Source: Simmondsia chinensis (lineage: Eukaryota; Streptophyta; Magnoliopsida; Caryophyllales; Simmondsiaceae). From it: a stretch of DNA of 64,000 nucleotides. Below the pieces are notes generated by a model, which saw nothing but the letters and a program-made list of their open reading frames with translations, was not told the origin of the DNA and made no database searches. Shown piece after piece: positions 1-10,698 of the stretch; the first letter of the stretch is position 1; every line of letters starts with the position of its first letter. The stretch spans positions 828,501 to 892,500 of the forward strand of contig JAGTTD010000021.1 of the NCBI GenBank assembly GCA_018398585.1, in the 5' to 3' direction. The translations under genes and the position numbers were made by a program.

Positions 1-90
1 GTTTTTCCCCGCTTTTGTGGGCTTTTTGGCGCTCTATTTCGATGGATGTGTCGGTTTTGTACTGAGAGTTATCTCTAATTACCGAAAAAT
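1..90 (+). mobile_element. LINE 3'-end fragment (abundant LINE family)
   Basis: The stretch ends in a decayed version of the 3' signature shared by more than twenty places in this window: a TCAGGTCTCG-like block, a TTTTGTACT-like block, then CTAATTACCGAAAAA in place of the usual CTAATTATC plus A-run. Its 5' part is outside the window. Non-coding. Confidence 0.55.
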
Positions 91-530
91 TAATGGGTAT
101 TTACCAAAAATTTTGACTATTAGAAATAGTCATTAATGATTTCTAGAAAAAATATTTTTAAAATAATAAACACCATATTATGTGTCAGTTTTAGAAATAT
201 ATATGACTTTAATTTTCAATTTGTCTGTAATAAAAAAACACGCAACACAAAAGAATATATGAAGAAAATGAATGAAGGTTGCAAATCTATCAGGTGTAAA
301 TGGGTGTTCGGGAAAAAAATTGAGGATCGATGGATTCTATCTTTGTAAGGTTGTGTCTTTGGGGTAGGCTTTATCGGGTTTGTATCGTTGGGGTAGCTCT
401 TTTTCATTTAATCTGATTCTTGTTGTTCTATTCCCCTGTGCATTCTCGTACATTTTTCAGAGTTTTATCAATTATAAAAAAAAATAACTACAACAATAAG
501 ATAATTTACAAGCAAGAAAATGATATATTA
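91..530. other. AT-rich intergenic DNA
   Basis: No gene is supported. The short open frames here have no recognisable motif. Around 440-485 the sequence ends in ATCAATTATAAAAAAAA and may be another decayed LINE 3' tail. Confidence 0.4.
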
Positions 531-548
531 TATTATTCAAGTTATTAA

Positions 549-804
549 CCTTAGTGGATATACCAATATGCAGGCACCGGATCCCATTAGAACTCCGAAG
601 TTAAGCATGTTTGGGTGAAAGTAGTACCAAGATGGGTGACCTCCTGGGAAGTCCTCGTGTTACACCCCTTACGTTAAGGGTTCTAGGAAACAGCCTCTTT
701 TTAAGGTAGCACCCTGAAGGGGGAAGGCTGTATACATCCACTCCCCCAGACCCTGCTTAGACGGGAGCCCTTAGGACAATGGGAATGTTGCTTTGCTTTG
801 CTTT
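549..804 (+). mobile_element. 5S rRNA-headed SINE, full length (copy 1)
   Basis: The 5' half reads as plant 5S rRNA, including the box A region (AAGTTAAGCATG), the intermediate element and box C (GATGGGTGACCTCC), so it carries an internal RNA polymerase III promoter. The 3' half is the tail shared with RTE LINEs, with the CCCAGACCCTGCTTAG block and a GGGAATGTTGCTTTG end. A perfect 18-bp target duplication (TATTATTCAAGTTATTAA) flanks it at 531-548 and 805-822, which fixes both ends. It is not a functional 5S gene. Confidence 0.93.
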
Positions 805-1043
805 TATTATTCAAGTTATTAATTATATTAAAATATGAAATATAGAAATTAACAAAGCAAAAAATTGCAAATAGATGTGCAACCAACACTTGATATAATA
901 AACAAAAACTTAGTCAAGGGTTAGAAATAAACCTATATAAATAAATAAAATGCAATATTATAGTTGATTAAAAAATATATCTAATTTATATTACCTGATA
1001 CATATTACAAGATATAACGAGCTTAAAAAAATTAATTAATTTA

Positions 1044-1335
1044 TGTGAACCAATTTTTCCAAAAGTTTAAGCTGATAGGTAAAGATCTATAGATGATATT
1101 ATATTCTAACATGCCACCTTATACAAATGCCCATTGGACTTAAAGCGTGGATATTGCACAGATTTATTTCATATCTTATACTTAGATTATGTTAATATGG
1201 AAGCTGGGATTGCTAGATTTGAACTCATGACCTCTTAGTCATCAAGGCTCTGATACCATATCATATAAAGAGACCAATAGTCTCAAAAGCTTAAGCTTAT
1301 AGGTGAAAGTCAATAATTGATTTTATACTATAACA
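1044..1335 (-). mobile_element. TRIM, about 292 bp, complete (copy 1)
   Basis: Two short LTRs of about 70 bp flank a roughly 150-bp non-coding centre. On the minus strand the left LTR is followed by an initiator-methionine tRNA primer site, seen on the plus strand as GGCTCTGATACCA near 1244-1256. A 5-bp target duplication ATTTA is at 1039-1043 and 1336-1340. The LTRs have diverged, so the copy is old. Confidence 0.88.
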
Positions 1336-1500
1336 ATTTAACAATACTTTCCTTTTTTTTTATAATTATGAGAAAGACATCCTTAGAGATAACAAAAGAT
1401 ATTCTTTCAAGGTGTAAGTGCTTCGAAAGAAAGAAAGGGCACACATGAAAAGGGAAGGGGGCAAAATGGTCGAAACCCCTCATATAGAAGCGCATCGGTT

Positions 1501-2190
1501 TAAAAAATAATTGGCTTTGACTATGATCGGCCATTGGAGACGCAGTCTAAGATGGCCACTGTGATAACCAAGGATTTCATTGAAGCCGTGGAGCGTAAGA
1601 GCTGGCCAATCTAGATCCAAGAAACTGGTGATAGTAGAGGAACACAATCTGCAAGGATCTTCCGTGCAGTGGTAGATGAAGACATCTGCAAGGATCTTCC
1701 GAAGCAGAACCTGCAAGAATTTCTAAAAGATGTGTCACTTAGGAGTAGCACGAGAAGATCGGTAAAGCCTACTCGTAAATAAAAAAAGAAGAGGCTGGCG
1801 AAGAAGGGTAAAAGGGTTATAGATGCTGATAAGCTTCTTGGTGCAAGACGTGTATGAGAGACCGGGAAAAAGCTTGGCCTGAGCTATGAGGGTGATGAAT
1901 CCATTGCCATGACGAATTAGGATATTGGCCGATCTGGTTTCTTCAGCCGCAGTTTCAATACATTGGATATTTCCCTTTTTTACTAATCCATCCTGTCAAG
2001 TGGTGGTCATAGTCTCACAGTCCATGTTGGTTGTTTGCTTGTATTTCGTCATGTAATCCTATTTTCCAAATCAGTTATACATTTTTTTTCTTGTCTTTAT
2101 TTTATTCCCCGTTTTGCTACCGGTTAAATCAGGTCTCGTTTGTTTAAGGTACTTGTTCTATTGCAACTTTATTACTAATTATCAAAAAAC
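1501..2190 (+). mobile_element. LINE fragment: ORF1 C-terminus plus 3'UTR
   Basis: A broken reading frame contains LQEFLKDVS, a lysine-rich stretch, then ETGKKLGLSYEGDES near 1857-1905. This matches a motif seen in plant L1-type LINE proteins. A stop follows, then about 280 bp of non-coding T-rich sequence with the standard LINE 3' signature and a short A-run at 2183-2190. No reverse transcriptase lies between motif and tail. An 18-base word (ATCTGCAAGGATCTTCCG) occurs twice, near 1647 and 1683. Confidence 0.7.
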
Positions 2191-2701
2191 AGATGAATAC
2201 ATCTGGGCAACCGACAATTACGGGAACTAGGAAATGATCGTCAATTTTAATGATATCAATAATGCATGTCCAATCAGAAGAAGATTTAGTATCACTTTTT
2301 TATTATATTATTAAATATCCAAACACTAAAATAAGATATATTTAATTTAATATTTATTATAAGATAAGCTTATTTAGAGGATGACTGTATTTATTGCATT
2401 AATTGTGTATGGATCTTTTGGGACATATAGAGAGACAAACACACACAGTAATGCCAGATTCCCAAAGGCTAGGATAATGGGTGTCCATGATTGCGATGTA
2501 ATTTTTAATCGTACAATTATATTAATATAAGTAATTTATTATAAATTTATTTATTAATTTAGTTTTATTCAACTTATGGTCGAACTATTAAGTTGTGAAA
2601 AAGTTTTAGTTGATTGCAAGGTTTGCGTTTGGTTGACAGAAAAGATATTTTTACATCTTTTTCACAGCTTAACTGAAAAGATAAAAAAATTATTTTATAA
2701 C
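2191..2701. other. AT-rich intergenic DNA, nothing recognised
   Basis: No coding frame, RNA gene or clear terminal repeat was seen. Several T/A-rich runs occur. Confidence 0.4.
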
Positions 2702-3592
2702 TGTTAGGTCCAACCCATATTTTATTATTTACTCATATTTTACTTTGTTTAGTCAAAATTGAAAAAGAAAACAAAAAGAGTATTTAAAAATATTAATTTT
2801 GAGATAAGGGAGAGATTTTTTATGATATTATTTATCTCAAAATTAATATTATTTTAATTTAGATAAAATTTAAATAAGATTAGGTTACCTAATCAGATTG
2901 TAATTAAGATTAGGTAACTTGATTATAAAAGGAGGTGAATTTTGATGATTAGTGTGTAGATGAAAGAGAGAGAGAGAGCGCTAAGGATTTGTGAGTTTTG
3001 GGTTTTGGGTTCGATTAGAGATTGTAATACCAAAATTCAATAGAGAGTTTGACACTTAATTGGATTGTGGTTTTTCCTTTTAGTTGAGAGAGGGTTTCTA
3101 CGTTAAAATATGGGTTATTTATATTTTACTACCCTGACTTTTTTTGGTAATTATAAAAAAGACCTTGACATTTTGGAATTATTAAAAAGGACCCTGAGGT
3201 TTTATCATTTTAATAAAAAGGACTATTTCTGGCCATCTAACGTCATTTTGAAAGGTTTTTGGGCCATCTGGTTTATTTTGATTCAATCTGGATTTGTATG
3301 ATAATTACTGTGAAGGTTTTTGGACCACTCAGAATCATGATTTCCCCCATTTTGAAAGGCAGGTCATTTACCCTTATTTGCCAGAGAGGGTCCTTTTTAT
3401 TAATACGATAAAACCTCGGGGTACTTTTTAATAATTCCAAAACGTCTGGGTTCTTTTTATAATTACCAAAAAGTTCAGGGTAGTAAAATGTAAATAACCC
3501 TTAGAATATTGTGTGTTGATTTTCGCTGTTTTTGTTGTTTTTTGTTTCTATTGAGCTTGGATTGTGTGATTTTTTCAAAAATAACTAAGTAG
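2702..3592 (+). mobile_element. Solo or 5' LTR of a copia-like element, split by a MITE
   Basis: It begins TGTTAGGTCC, has a TATA-like TTATAAAAGG near 2923, and has the leader block GGGTTTCTACGT...ATTGTGTGTT, which matches the copia LTRs at 53.8 and 56.2 kb. The LTR text resumes exactly after the MITE at 3112-3500. The sequence after 3592 (AAAATTGATACAAAACTGG) looks like a decayed methionine-tRNA primer site. No coding region follows. The right border is approximate. Confidence 0.65.
3112..3500. mobile_element. Mutator-like MITE, 389 bp (copy 1)
   Basis: Long terminal inverted repeats begin GGGTTATTTATATTTTACTA and end with the near-exact complement. The 9-bp target duplication is TTAAAATAT at 3103-3111 and TTAGAATAT at 3501-3509 (one mismatch). 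A 9-bp duplication with long inverted repeats is typical of the Mutator superfamily. No transposase. A second copy of identical length lies at 21200-21588 with its core inverted. Confidence 0.92.
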
Positions 3593-4208
3593 AAAATTGA
3601 TACAAAACTGGATCTTTTTCACATCTTATTTCATAAACATGTTATAAAAGACTATATTAACATTAAATCTTGATCAGAATAACTTACTTTTTTACTTTTT
3701 ATCACCACCGGTACCTACCATGACCCCTTTTGTCTCATGTATTGCTACATTCACCACCCGTCGCTACCATGACTAATCATTATTATAATTCTTTACTACG
3801 TACTATTATGAGTTAATTTTTATTATTAATTCATTTTTTGTTATTATAATAAATAAAATCTTAATTATACTTGTAACCAAACAATTTATCATATAAAAAA
3901 GATCTTTTTGCACTATAAAATCAAATAGTTCAGTGTAAAAATATACATATTTTAAATGAATAAATCTTATTGAAAAAGATAAAGTGATATAAAATGAACC
4001 AAACGCACCGTAAAATTTAATATAAATTTTATTCTAAGTATATCAATTAGAGGAGGACTAAATTGACATAACTAAAAGTACTAGGATTAAATTAACACAA
4101 TGGGAGAACTAGAGGGACTTTTGTAGTAAACAACCCTAAAAATAATTAAATTATAAAAATAGACAAAGTTCTTTTTATAATTTAATAATAACATATATTA
4201 AAAATTCA
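3593..4208. other. AT-rich intergenic DNA with MITE remnant
   Basis: Mostly featureless. At 4030-4135, CTAAATTGACATAACTAAAA and AAATTAACACAATGGGAGA resemble one arm of the MITE family at 39405-39732. No gene. Confidence 0.4.
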
Positions 4209-4223
4209 AATAAAATACGAAAT

Positions 4224-4461
4224 CAAAGCAACATATCCAGTGCCCAAAGGGCTCCCGCCTAAGCAGGGTCTGGGAGGATGGATGTACGCAGCCTTTCCCC
4301 TTACGGTATTACCCCTGAAGAGAGGCTGTTTTCGAGTGCCCCTAACCTGGGACTGAGGACTTCCCAAGAGGTCACCCATCCTAATACTGCTCTCGGCCAA
4401 ACACGCTTAACTTCGGAGTTTTAATGGGATCCGATGATGGCGTATTAGTACCCTCTTTGGT
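4224..4461 (-). mobile_element. 5S rRNA-headed SINE, full length (copy 2)
   Basis: Read on the minus strand it starts AAAGAGGGTACTAATACG, runs through the 5S box C, then the RTE-type 3' half, and ends GGATATGTTGCTTTG. A 15-bp target duplication (AATAAAATACGAAAT and AATAAAATACAAAAT) is at 4209-4223 and 4462-4476. It lies head to head with copy 3. Confidence 0.9.
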
Positions 4462-4579
4462 AATAAAATACAAAATTAATATAACTTGAAATCAAACCAA
4501 TCACGTATGCGGCCCAGCTTATGTCATTGCCACAAGTGCAAACTGATAATTTTCCCTTTTTATGCAAGATCTTTAACAA

Positions 4580-4811
4580 CCAAAGAGGGTACCAATACGC
4601 TGTCATCAAATCTTATTAGAATTTCGAAATTAAGTGTACTTGAGCAAGAGCAGTACCAGGATGGGTGACCTCTTGGAAAGTCCTCACCCTCAGGTTGGGG
4701 CACCCGGAAACAGCCTCTCTTTAGGGGTAATACCCTGAAGGGGGAAAGCTGCGTACATCCGTCCTCCAGACCCTGCTTAGGAGGGAGCCCTTGGGGCACT
4801 GGGTATATTAG
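4580..4811 (+). mobile_element. 5S rRNA-headed SINE, full length (copy 3)
   Basis: Same structure as copy 2 in the opposite orientation. The 5' head reads AAAGAGGGTACCAATACG. A perfect 22-bp target duplication, containing GCAAGATCTTTAACAA, is at 4558-4579 and 4812-4833. The 5S intermediate element and box C are intact apart from scattered transitions. Confidence 0.92.
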
Positions 4812-4963
4812 TTTTATGCAAGATCTTTAACAAAAAAATATATTTATTTATTTAGTATTATTTATGCTTTTATGTATTTTATTATATTATATTTTATAAG
4901 CCGACCTAGTAGCCAGAGGTGTAAATGATAAGGCGTTTGATCCAAAATTAATTAAGGATAAAT

Positions 4964-5090
4964 TTTTTTCAATAATTAACAACAGAACATAGCAGGCAAT
5001 TCGAGCAAGCGAGCCCTAGGTCAACCCTTTCAAGAACGGGGAACCAAAAAAATAAAACCATACAAATAGGAAGACAAGCAAAAAATATGC
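4964..5090 (-). mobile_element. LINE 3'-end fragment
   Basis: On the plus strand it reads T-run, ATAATTAACAACAG, CAATTCGAGCAAGCGAGCC, which is the complement of the family 3' end. It is heavily 5'-truncated. Confidence 0.65.
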
Positions 5091-5107
5091 TATGTATATA
5101 AAATTAA

Positions 5108-5525
5108 GGAATTTTTACTAAAAATTGCCTAAATTTTAAGTGTGGTTAAAAGTAAATAAATTTTCTAACTTTTTGAAATCACGTCTAAACTTTTTAAAAT
5201 TTTTTAACATCATACCATAATGTTGAAGCCGTTAATATCTATTAGTATTTGCTAACATGGCATTTGAAAAAAAAATAATTTAAAAAAATTCAAAACTATA
5301 ATATTTTAAACATCTTAAAATTTGTAAATATTTTTATATTTAATAAGATTATTTTTCTAAATGCCAGATTAGCAAAAACTAACGGTTATTAAAAGCGTTA
5401 ACAGTAAGGCGTGACGTTGAAAATTTTTTAAATGTTTAGGTATGACTTTGAAAAATTAAAAAATTTAGGTGATTTTTGGAAACCACACCTAAATTCTATG
5501 TGATTTTTATTTAAAAACCGTAAAA
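5108..5525. repeat. Inverted-repeat MITE, family B (copy 1)
   Basis: The left end (CTAAATTTTAAGTGTGGTT, then TTTTTGAAATCACG) and right end (AAAAAATTTAGGTGATTTTT, then ACCACACCTAAATT) are imperfect complements. A central GCCGTTAATATCTATTAGT pairs with AACGGTTATTAAAAGCGTTAAC. Relatives are at 10925-11395 and 32488-32942. Non-coding; borders approximate. Confidence 0.65.
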
Positions 5526-5829
5526 TTAATATAATTGATTTGTTTATGAAATAACACAATAAATTATAATTAGATAATAAAAAGTTGTATTATGTAAGTA
5601 TTTCTTATAAGATAATAACATTAATATATGCATGTCTTATATTTGAATTCAGTATAGGTAGGTAGTATTACTCATTAAATAATTAGCGATCAATAATAGT
5701 AGTATGGAATTCGGATCATCCAAAAAAGTAAATAAAAGGGAAAGAAAAACTCATTGAGATAGCAAGTCCATTGATCGACATTGCCAAAATCCCTTCCCAT
5801 ACGCTCGGTGACTCTCAATCGCCAATGTC

Positions 5830-7200
5830 GACTTAATAAAATTGGCAATTCTAGGGTCGGGAAAAGGATCCGCCTACCCTAGATGAGAAGGTATTTATGT
5901 ATGCTAATGACTGTGGGAAACACGGCCCTTTTAGATGTGACTGACCACCCTATTGCCTTTTTGTGCAAGTGCATGACCTCTAGCAACTTAAATTCTTGAT
6001 GTACAGTCATGTCAGATGCGAATGATGACAAGTAACGTGCCATCGAGATGTAAAAAGCACATTTTAGGTGGGAGTTTGAGCTCAAAAACTTATGTATACG
6101 CAATGAAGGGCTTCACAGGTTTATTACAAAAACCAGTCAGGGGCTCAAATTGGGCCAATGTCTCGACTCTCGTGAATTCTCTCATAGTGGTTGAGTCACC
6201 AATTGTCATGTAGTCATCTAAACTAAGAAGGTCATGATCTATTTGTTCACCTCCAAGACTGTACGATAAAATCGACTCAAATTAAGGATCGATCATATAC
6301 ACCATATAACACTTTGTGTCAACGTCATTCCTAAAGTGCTTAGAGACATTCTAAAGCGTTCAATTTGACTTTGATATGTGGTGGCATCCATGTTAAGGTC
6401 AATGAAATCAAGCGACAAGATGAACTTGTCAACTTTGACAGGTACATCCTTCAAGATTTCTCAAGGAAATCTCTCTGACATATCAGCCAATTGCAATTTG
6501 ACATTAGTTGGCTTGAGATTTCCCAGTAGCCGATTCTTAGATAATCGAGAATGAATAAGATTCACATGAGCTACCAAGTCAAGAAGAGCCCAATTGTTGC
6601 AATGCTCTTCAATGACACGAGGGACTGTAAAGGGCTTGGGGTGTCTCTATACTTGAGCAAGATACTCAACAAAAGACTTACCTTCTTAGTGAGCCAGACA
6701 TTTCATGTATTCGTTCTTGTGCACGCTTCTTTTCTATGCATATGTTTTTTAGAAACTCAGTATACATGGACACATGTGAAATTACATTAATCAAAAAGAA
6801 GTTAATCTTAGCGACCTTGGATAATTCAATGAGATCATTCCTTCTAGAATCAATATTCTCCTTTCGTCCTACCAAAGACAAATGTTAAGGCATGATGGGT
6901 TCAATAGAAGAATCAAGTGGGCACTTCCGTGACTCCCTGCCTTTAACTGGGCGTGCCACTGCATCATCTTTCTCGGCCTTATTCTCACTATTGTAGGATG
7001 CTCCCTTAGAAGTGAACACAACTTTGGCACGGTTGCGATTTAATCTTGCCAGTGTCATAACTAATCGCCACTTTTGAGTTCGTGAGAGGTCAAGAGGGAA
7101 ACCCTCAATCCTCTCTCCTATTCAACGCCTGTGTTAAGTGGCCCAGTTGGTTTCCAAACTTATTAATAGACTATATATGTGATTAGACCATTTGGGGTTT
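5830..7200 (-). pseudogene. Ty3/gypsy gag-protease-pol remnant
   Basis: Read right to left, the minus strand gives a gag-end pattern near 7040-7150 (GNQLGHLTQALN). A retropepsin follows near 6430-6610 (NNWALLDLVAHVNLIHSRL, then KPTNVKLQLADMSERFP), in which the catalytic DLGA has become DLVA with Asp at 6578-6580. The linker before reverse transcriptase is near 5880-6100 (LLEVMHLHKKAIGWSV). Order gag, protease, pol linker fits Ty3/gypsy. Stops and frameshifts interrupt every segment, and reverse transcriptase, RNase H, integrase and LTRs were not found. An old, truncated, non-functional copy. Confidence 0.8.
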
Positions 7201-7790
7201 TTTCCTCTCCATGAGTAGTGAGCATTTGTTTCTCTAAGAATGGAATCCCGATGGCTAGGGGCAAGGGGCAACATGCATGTTAAAGGGCCGAGGTTCAAAA
7301 TCATTACCTCCGCCCTCCCTTGAATAGAGGAGTGAATGCATTACATACAAAACTTGGCATTAGTTGTCTTCTAGTTTGAAATTTATTCTCTTATTCTCAT
7401 TGCTTCCACAGGATGTTTCGAGATAGGCTCTTTAAGGCTTAGTTAGGCTCGCCAGCCTCAAGTTTAAGCTCTATAAGACTCTACTCAGTTCACGAAGTTA
7501 TGAAGCCAACTCGACTCTACTCAGACTTAAAACAAACCGAGTCTTTTAAGCACTGTAACGGACTGGCTCACGAGGGTTCCGAGCTAGCTAAGCTCATTAC
7601 CTCATGCTTCATAAATCTCATTATGAAAGTGATAAACCCTTGACTCCTTCAAGAGTCACAAACCAAGTAAATTTTACAAGTTGAAGAGCTCAAGAAAATG
7701 ATGAACTCTTGGCTCTTATCTTGAGGCTCCTTGGCCCCAAAAGTACTAAAAACCTGAATTTTTTCTTAAAAAAATAGCTTTTGGGGTAGA
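7201..7790. other. Intergenic DNA with GAGCTC-rich hAT-like remnant
   Basis: No gene. From about 7430 to 7740 the text is rich in GAGGCTC/GAGCTC words (GAGCTAGCTAAGCTC), resembling the hAT-like CGAGC family at 12.3, 44.7, 50.8 and 59.3 kb, but without clear ends. Confidence 0.4.
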
Positions 7791-7865
7791 AAATTATATT
7801 TTATATGCATAAAAGTTTACTCGGATCTCGTTTATTCGAGGTGCCTGTTTTGTATTACTACTTTG

Positions 7866-8356
7866 TATCAAGGAACCAACTCTCCCAAAAGTTTAAGCTG
7901 ATGGGTGAAGGCTCGGAAAGTTTTATACTCTAACATGTCCCCTCACATGAATGCCATTTGGGCTTGAAACGTGGATATTGCACAAGCCTACCTCATATCA
8001 TATACTTAACTCCAGTCTTAGTCCCGATTCACTGGATCTTTTCCCTATTCCCGGTCCATATTGTGCAGTGGTAGTCGTAGTTTCTTAGTCTTTTTTGGTT
8101 GTCTTGTCTATGTTTTTCTTGAAATCCTGTTTAGATTTTTTTTTCTTGCCTTTGTCTTGTCCCCCGTTTTGCTACGGGTGAATTCAGGTCTCGTTTGCAC
8201 GAGACGCCTGTTGTACTGCAACTTTATCTCTAATTATCGAAAAAAAATCTTATGCTTAAATTGTTTTAACAAGGCTCGGAGACCATATCATTGAACTAAC
8301 TCTCCCAAAAGCTTAAGCTAATAGCTGAAGGCCGGAAATAGTTTTATACTCTGACA
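7866..8356 (-). mobile_element. TRIM split by a LINE (middle layer)
   Basis: The left LTR is at 7866-7935 and the right LTR ends CTCTGACA at 8356. The 5-bp target duplication is CTTTG at 7861-7865 and TTTTG at 8357-8361 (one mismatch). The centre is broken at about 8010 by the LINE at 8010-8248. The primer site near 8270-8285 is decayed (GGCTCGGAGACCA). Confidence 0.86.
8010..8248 (+). mobile_element. LINE 3' end nested in the TRIM (inner layer)
   Basis: It runs from CTCCAGTC to CTAATTATCGAAAAAAA, and contains TCAGGTCTCGTTTGCACGAG. The probable target duplication is TATACTTAA at 8001-8009 and TATGCTTAA at 8251-8259. It is the youngest of three stacked insertions. Confidence 0.82.
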
Positions 8357-8514
8357 TTTTGTCGCTAATTATCAAAAAAATTATATTTTATAGGTATTTC
8401 AATTTAGTCTATGTATCTTTAGTTTCATTAATTTTGTTCCTATGCAATTCAAATTGCAGCCACATATTCTTCAGATGAAACTCAACTTGATTTTATTTTT
8501 TTCTTATTTCAACA

Positions 8515-8600
8515 AGCTTTTGTTTCCGATAATTAGCGACTTATTCGCAGTACAAATTAGGCGCTCGAGCAAGCGAACCCTTAGAAAACCCGTTAGAGTT
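8515..8600 (-). mobile_element. LINE 3'-end fragment
   Basis: Plus-strand text GATAATTAGCGACTTATTCG, then GCGCTCGAGCAAGCGAACC, is the complement of the LINE 3' signature. Extremely short copy. Confidence 0.7.
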
Positions 8601-8667
8601 TTCTTATTACAACAAGTTAATCCTTATTTTTTGAATTATGGCTTCTTTTCGACCTATATTTGATACA

Positions 8668-8790
8668 ACAACAAAAACTGGCCCAGTGCCACAAGGGCTC
8701 CCGCACAAGCAGGGTCTGGGAGGGGTTTGATGTACGCAGCCTTACCCCTTCAGGATAATACCCTAACGAGAGGCTGTTTCCAAGGGTGAT
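8668..8790 (-). mobile_element. 5'-truncated SINE or RTE 3' tail
   Basis: Only the 3' half is present (AACAACAAAAACTGGCCCAG, then CAGGGTCTGGGAGG and GTACGCAGCCTTACCCC). The 5S head is missing. A flanking word ATTTAGTCTATGTATCTTTA occurs at both about 8402 and 8789, and a looser GACCTATATTTGATACA pair also flanks the copy, so the insertion history is unclear. Confidence 0.75.
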
Positions 8791-9099
8791 AATTTAGTCT
8801 ATGTATCTTTAGTTTTAGACCTATACTTGATACAGCAAACATATTTGAACATAATATCCATTAAAATTTTTCATATACTTAACATTAACTTTACGGTATG
8901 ATTACATTTCTGCCATTTATATATATAGTCAAACTGGCAGAATTAAAAATACAGATAATTAGAGACTGAATTGACGTAATAGATAAAATAAAAAGATATA
9001 TGACATAAATAAACTCATCAATAAGATGACTTTCCTTTTTTTGTTATTTTTAATGTTTTCGCTCTGTATTGCGGCTCAGTTAAGGTGATAAAGGTGACT

Positions 9100-9655
9100 T
9101 TGGCTCCGTTCGGTAAAGAGGAAATTATTTTTTTTCTGAAAAATATTTTATTGTGGAAAAGATTTTTTAAGGAAAATTAAATTCTGATATAGGTGTTTTG
9201 TCGTTTGTTTTAATGAAAAACTTGTTTCCACCCTATGATATTTCTTTGTTGATTTTAAAAGCAAACATCTTCTACTAATCATCTTATACCTTATTATAGC
9301 TAATGTAAACTCGATTTGATCCAAACTCGAACCGATAAATAACTCGAAGCTTTGGAATGATGACTTTCCTTATTTTACAAGGGAAGTCATATTCCAACCT
9401 TTGAAGGAAAAGGTTTCGAGTTCGTTTCCCCTCTTAAACCTCTCCCTGAGGAATCATTGACTTAACCAGCTCCTGTAGCATGTGGGTCGCCGCATGGACT
9501 AGGGTTTAATGTGCAACCAGGTTCCTCATTAGCAAAAAAAGAAAAAATCATTTGCCCTCGGAAGCTTTTTTTCATCAAAATATACGTGCCAAACAACAGA
9601 AAAAAGGAAAATCAATTCCCATAATTTTATTTTTCTCATAAACAAACAAAGCCTT
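9100..9655. repeat. MITE related to the one in lipase intron 5
   Basis: The left end GGCTCCGTTCGGTAAAG and right end AAACAAACAAAGCC are loosely complementary. The right half (GCCAAACAACAGAAAAAAGG, then AATTCCCATAATTT) matches 28640-28700 in the lipase gene. It has AT-rich content and no open frame of interest. Confidence 0.6.
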
Positions 9656-9885
9656 TTTTCCGATAATTAGCAACACGGTCGCATCACAAAATAGTAACTC
9701 ATATAAACGGCCAGTGGGGATCAAGGAGCAAATACACAGAAATCAAGACAAAATAGGAAAATAGGGTATGAATTACTAAACACAAAAGCAGATAGGCAGG
9801 AAAGAATCCAATAAACACTACATGTATACAACACCACAGCTGGGACGGGCTATGAATAGAAGAAATGACCAGCCGTATCAAAACA
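9656..9885 (-). mobile_element. LINE 3'-end fragment
   Basis: It begins TTCCGATAATTAGCAACACG on the plus strand and continues into the A/C-rich complement of the LINE 3'UTR. It directly abuts the MITE at its left. Confidence 0.75.
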
Positions 9886-9946
9886 AAGCCTTAATCTTAG
9901 CTATCTTCTCACATAGTAGATGAGCTTCACATTAATCAACCAATTT

Positions 9947-10128
9947 GTTTTATCTTGTCCTCCCTAGTAGTGTTTGAGACTCTTAGTGTTCGCCTATTTT
10001 TGCTTGTTTTCCTATTTATTCTGTTTTCTGTTGTTTTAATCCCTGTCCTTGCACGGGTTGATTCAAGGCTCGTTTGTTCGAGTTGTCTGTTATGTATCAC
10101 GATTCTGTCGCTAATTATCGGAAAAAAA
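9947..10128 (+). mobile_element. LINE 3' end, 5'-truncated
   Basis: It ends GTCGCTAATTATCGGAAAAAAA and contains AAGGCTCGTTTGTTCGAG. The flanking word CAACCAATT at 9938-9946 and 10129-10137 fits a short target duplication. Confidence 0.8.
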
Positions 10129-10401
10129 CAACCAATTAATTAATATTTTGCCATGTCAAACATAATTTCTTAATAAAGTATGATGTTCACTTCAAGCAAC
10201 CAATTTATTATAAGTTTTCTCATGTCATACTTATTTGTTTAATAGGGTATGATGCAAGTTAATGAAACTCAACTGATGACAATTAGCAAGTGGTTAGTTT
10301 TTCAAACTTGCTTGCATATTGAGCTTAATTTTTTAGGTTAAAAAGGGACAACTATCGTGTTTTGTTTAAGATTATACAGCTTATCGCATCATGCTAACAA
10401 T

Positions 10402-10637
10402 TTTCTTAGCATGATGCCAATACGGTCAAGCTTTTTGCAAGGTTTGAGTAGAGCTTTATTTTAACCAGTTTCTCCAGCTTTGTCACGGTTCACCATCCTA
10501 ACCTACACCGAGCCCGTCTACTATCTGTTTGTTGTTTTCTTGTGTTTCTTTTTCCGAGTTTATTTGGGTTTTCTTATGGCTCGCTTGTTTGAGTCATCTG
10601 TTATGTATTGCGACTTTGTCGCTAATTATTAAGAAAA
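10402..10637 (+). mobile_element. LINE 3' end, 5'-truncated
   Basis: The target duplication ATCATGCTAACAAT at 10388-10401 and 10638-10651 is perfect (14 bp). The body has TTTCTCCAGCTTTGTCACGG, shared with the copy at 51591-51844, and ends GCGACTTTGTCGCTAATTAT plus an A-run. Confidence 0.88.
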
Positions 10638-10698
10638 ATCATGCTAACAATGTTTTATCGGTCTTGATGAGTACTGCAAGAACACCCTGTATAAGTAC

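Larger units (their letters stand above)
7806..8380 (+). mobile_element. LINE 3' end interrupted by a TRIM (outer layer)
   Basis: The 3' signature of the abundant LINE starts at 7806 and breaks after TACTACTTTG at 7865. It resumes as TCGCTAATTATCAAAAAAA at 8362-8380. A 15-bp target duplication AAATTATATTTTATA at 7791-7805 and 8378-8392 shows the two pieces are one insertion. About 85 bp of LINE remain. Confidence 0.88.

Noticed and set aside
570..660. 5S rRNA gene
   Set aside because: The 5S text here and in nine other places runs on into the RTE-type tail and is flanked by target duplications, so these are SINE heads, not members of a 5S array.
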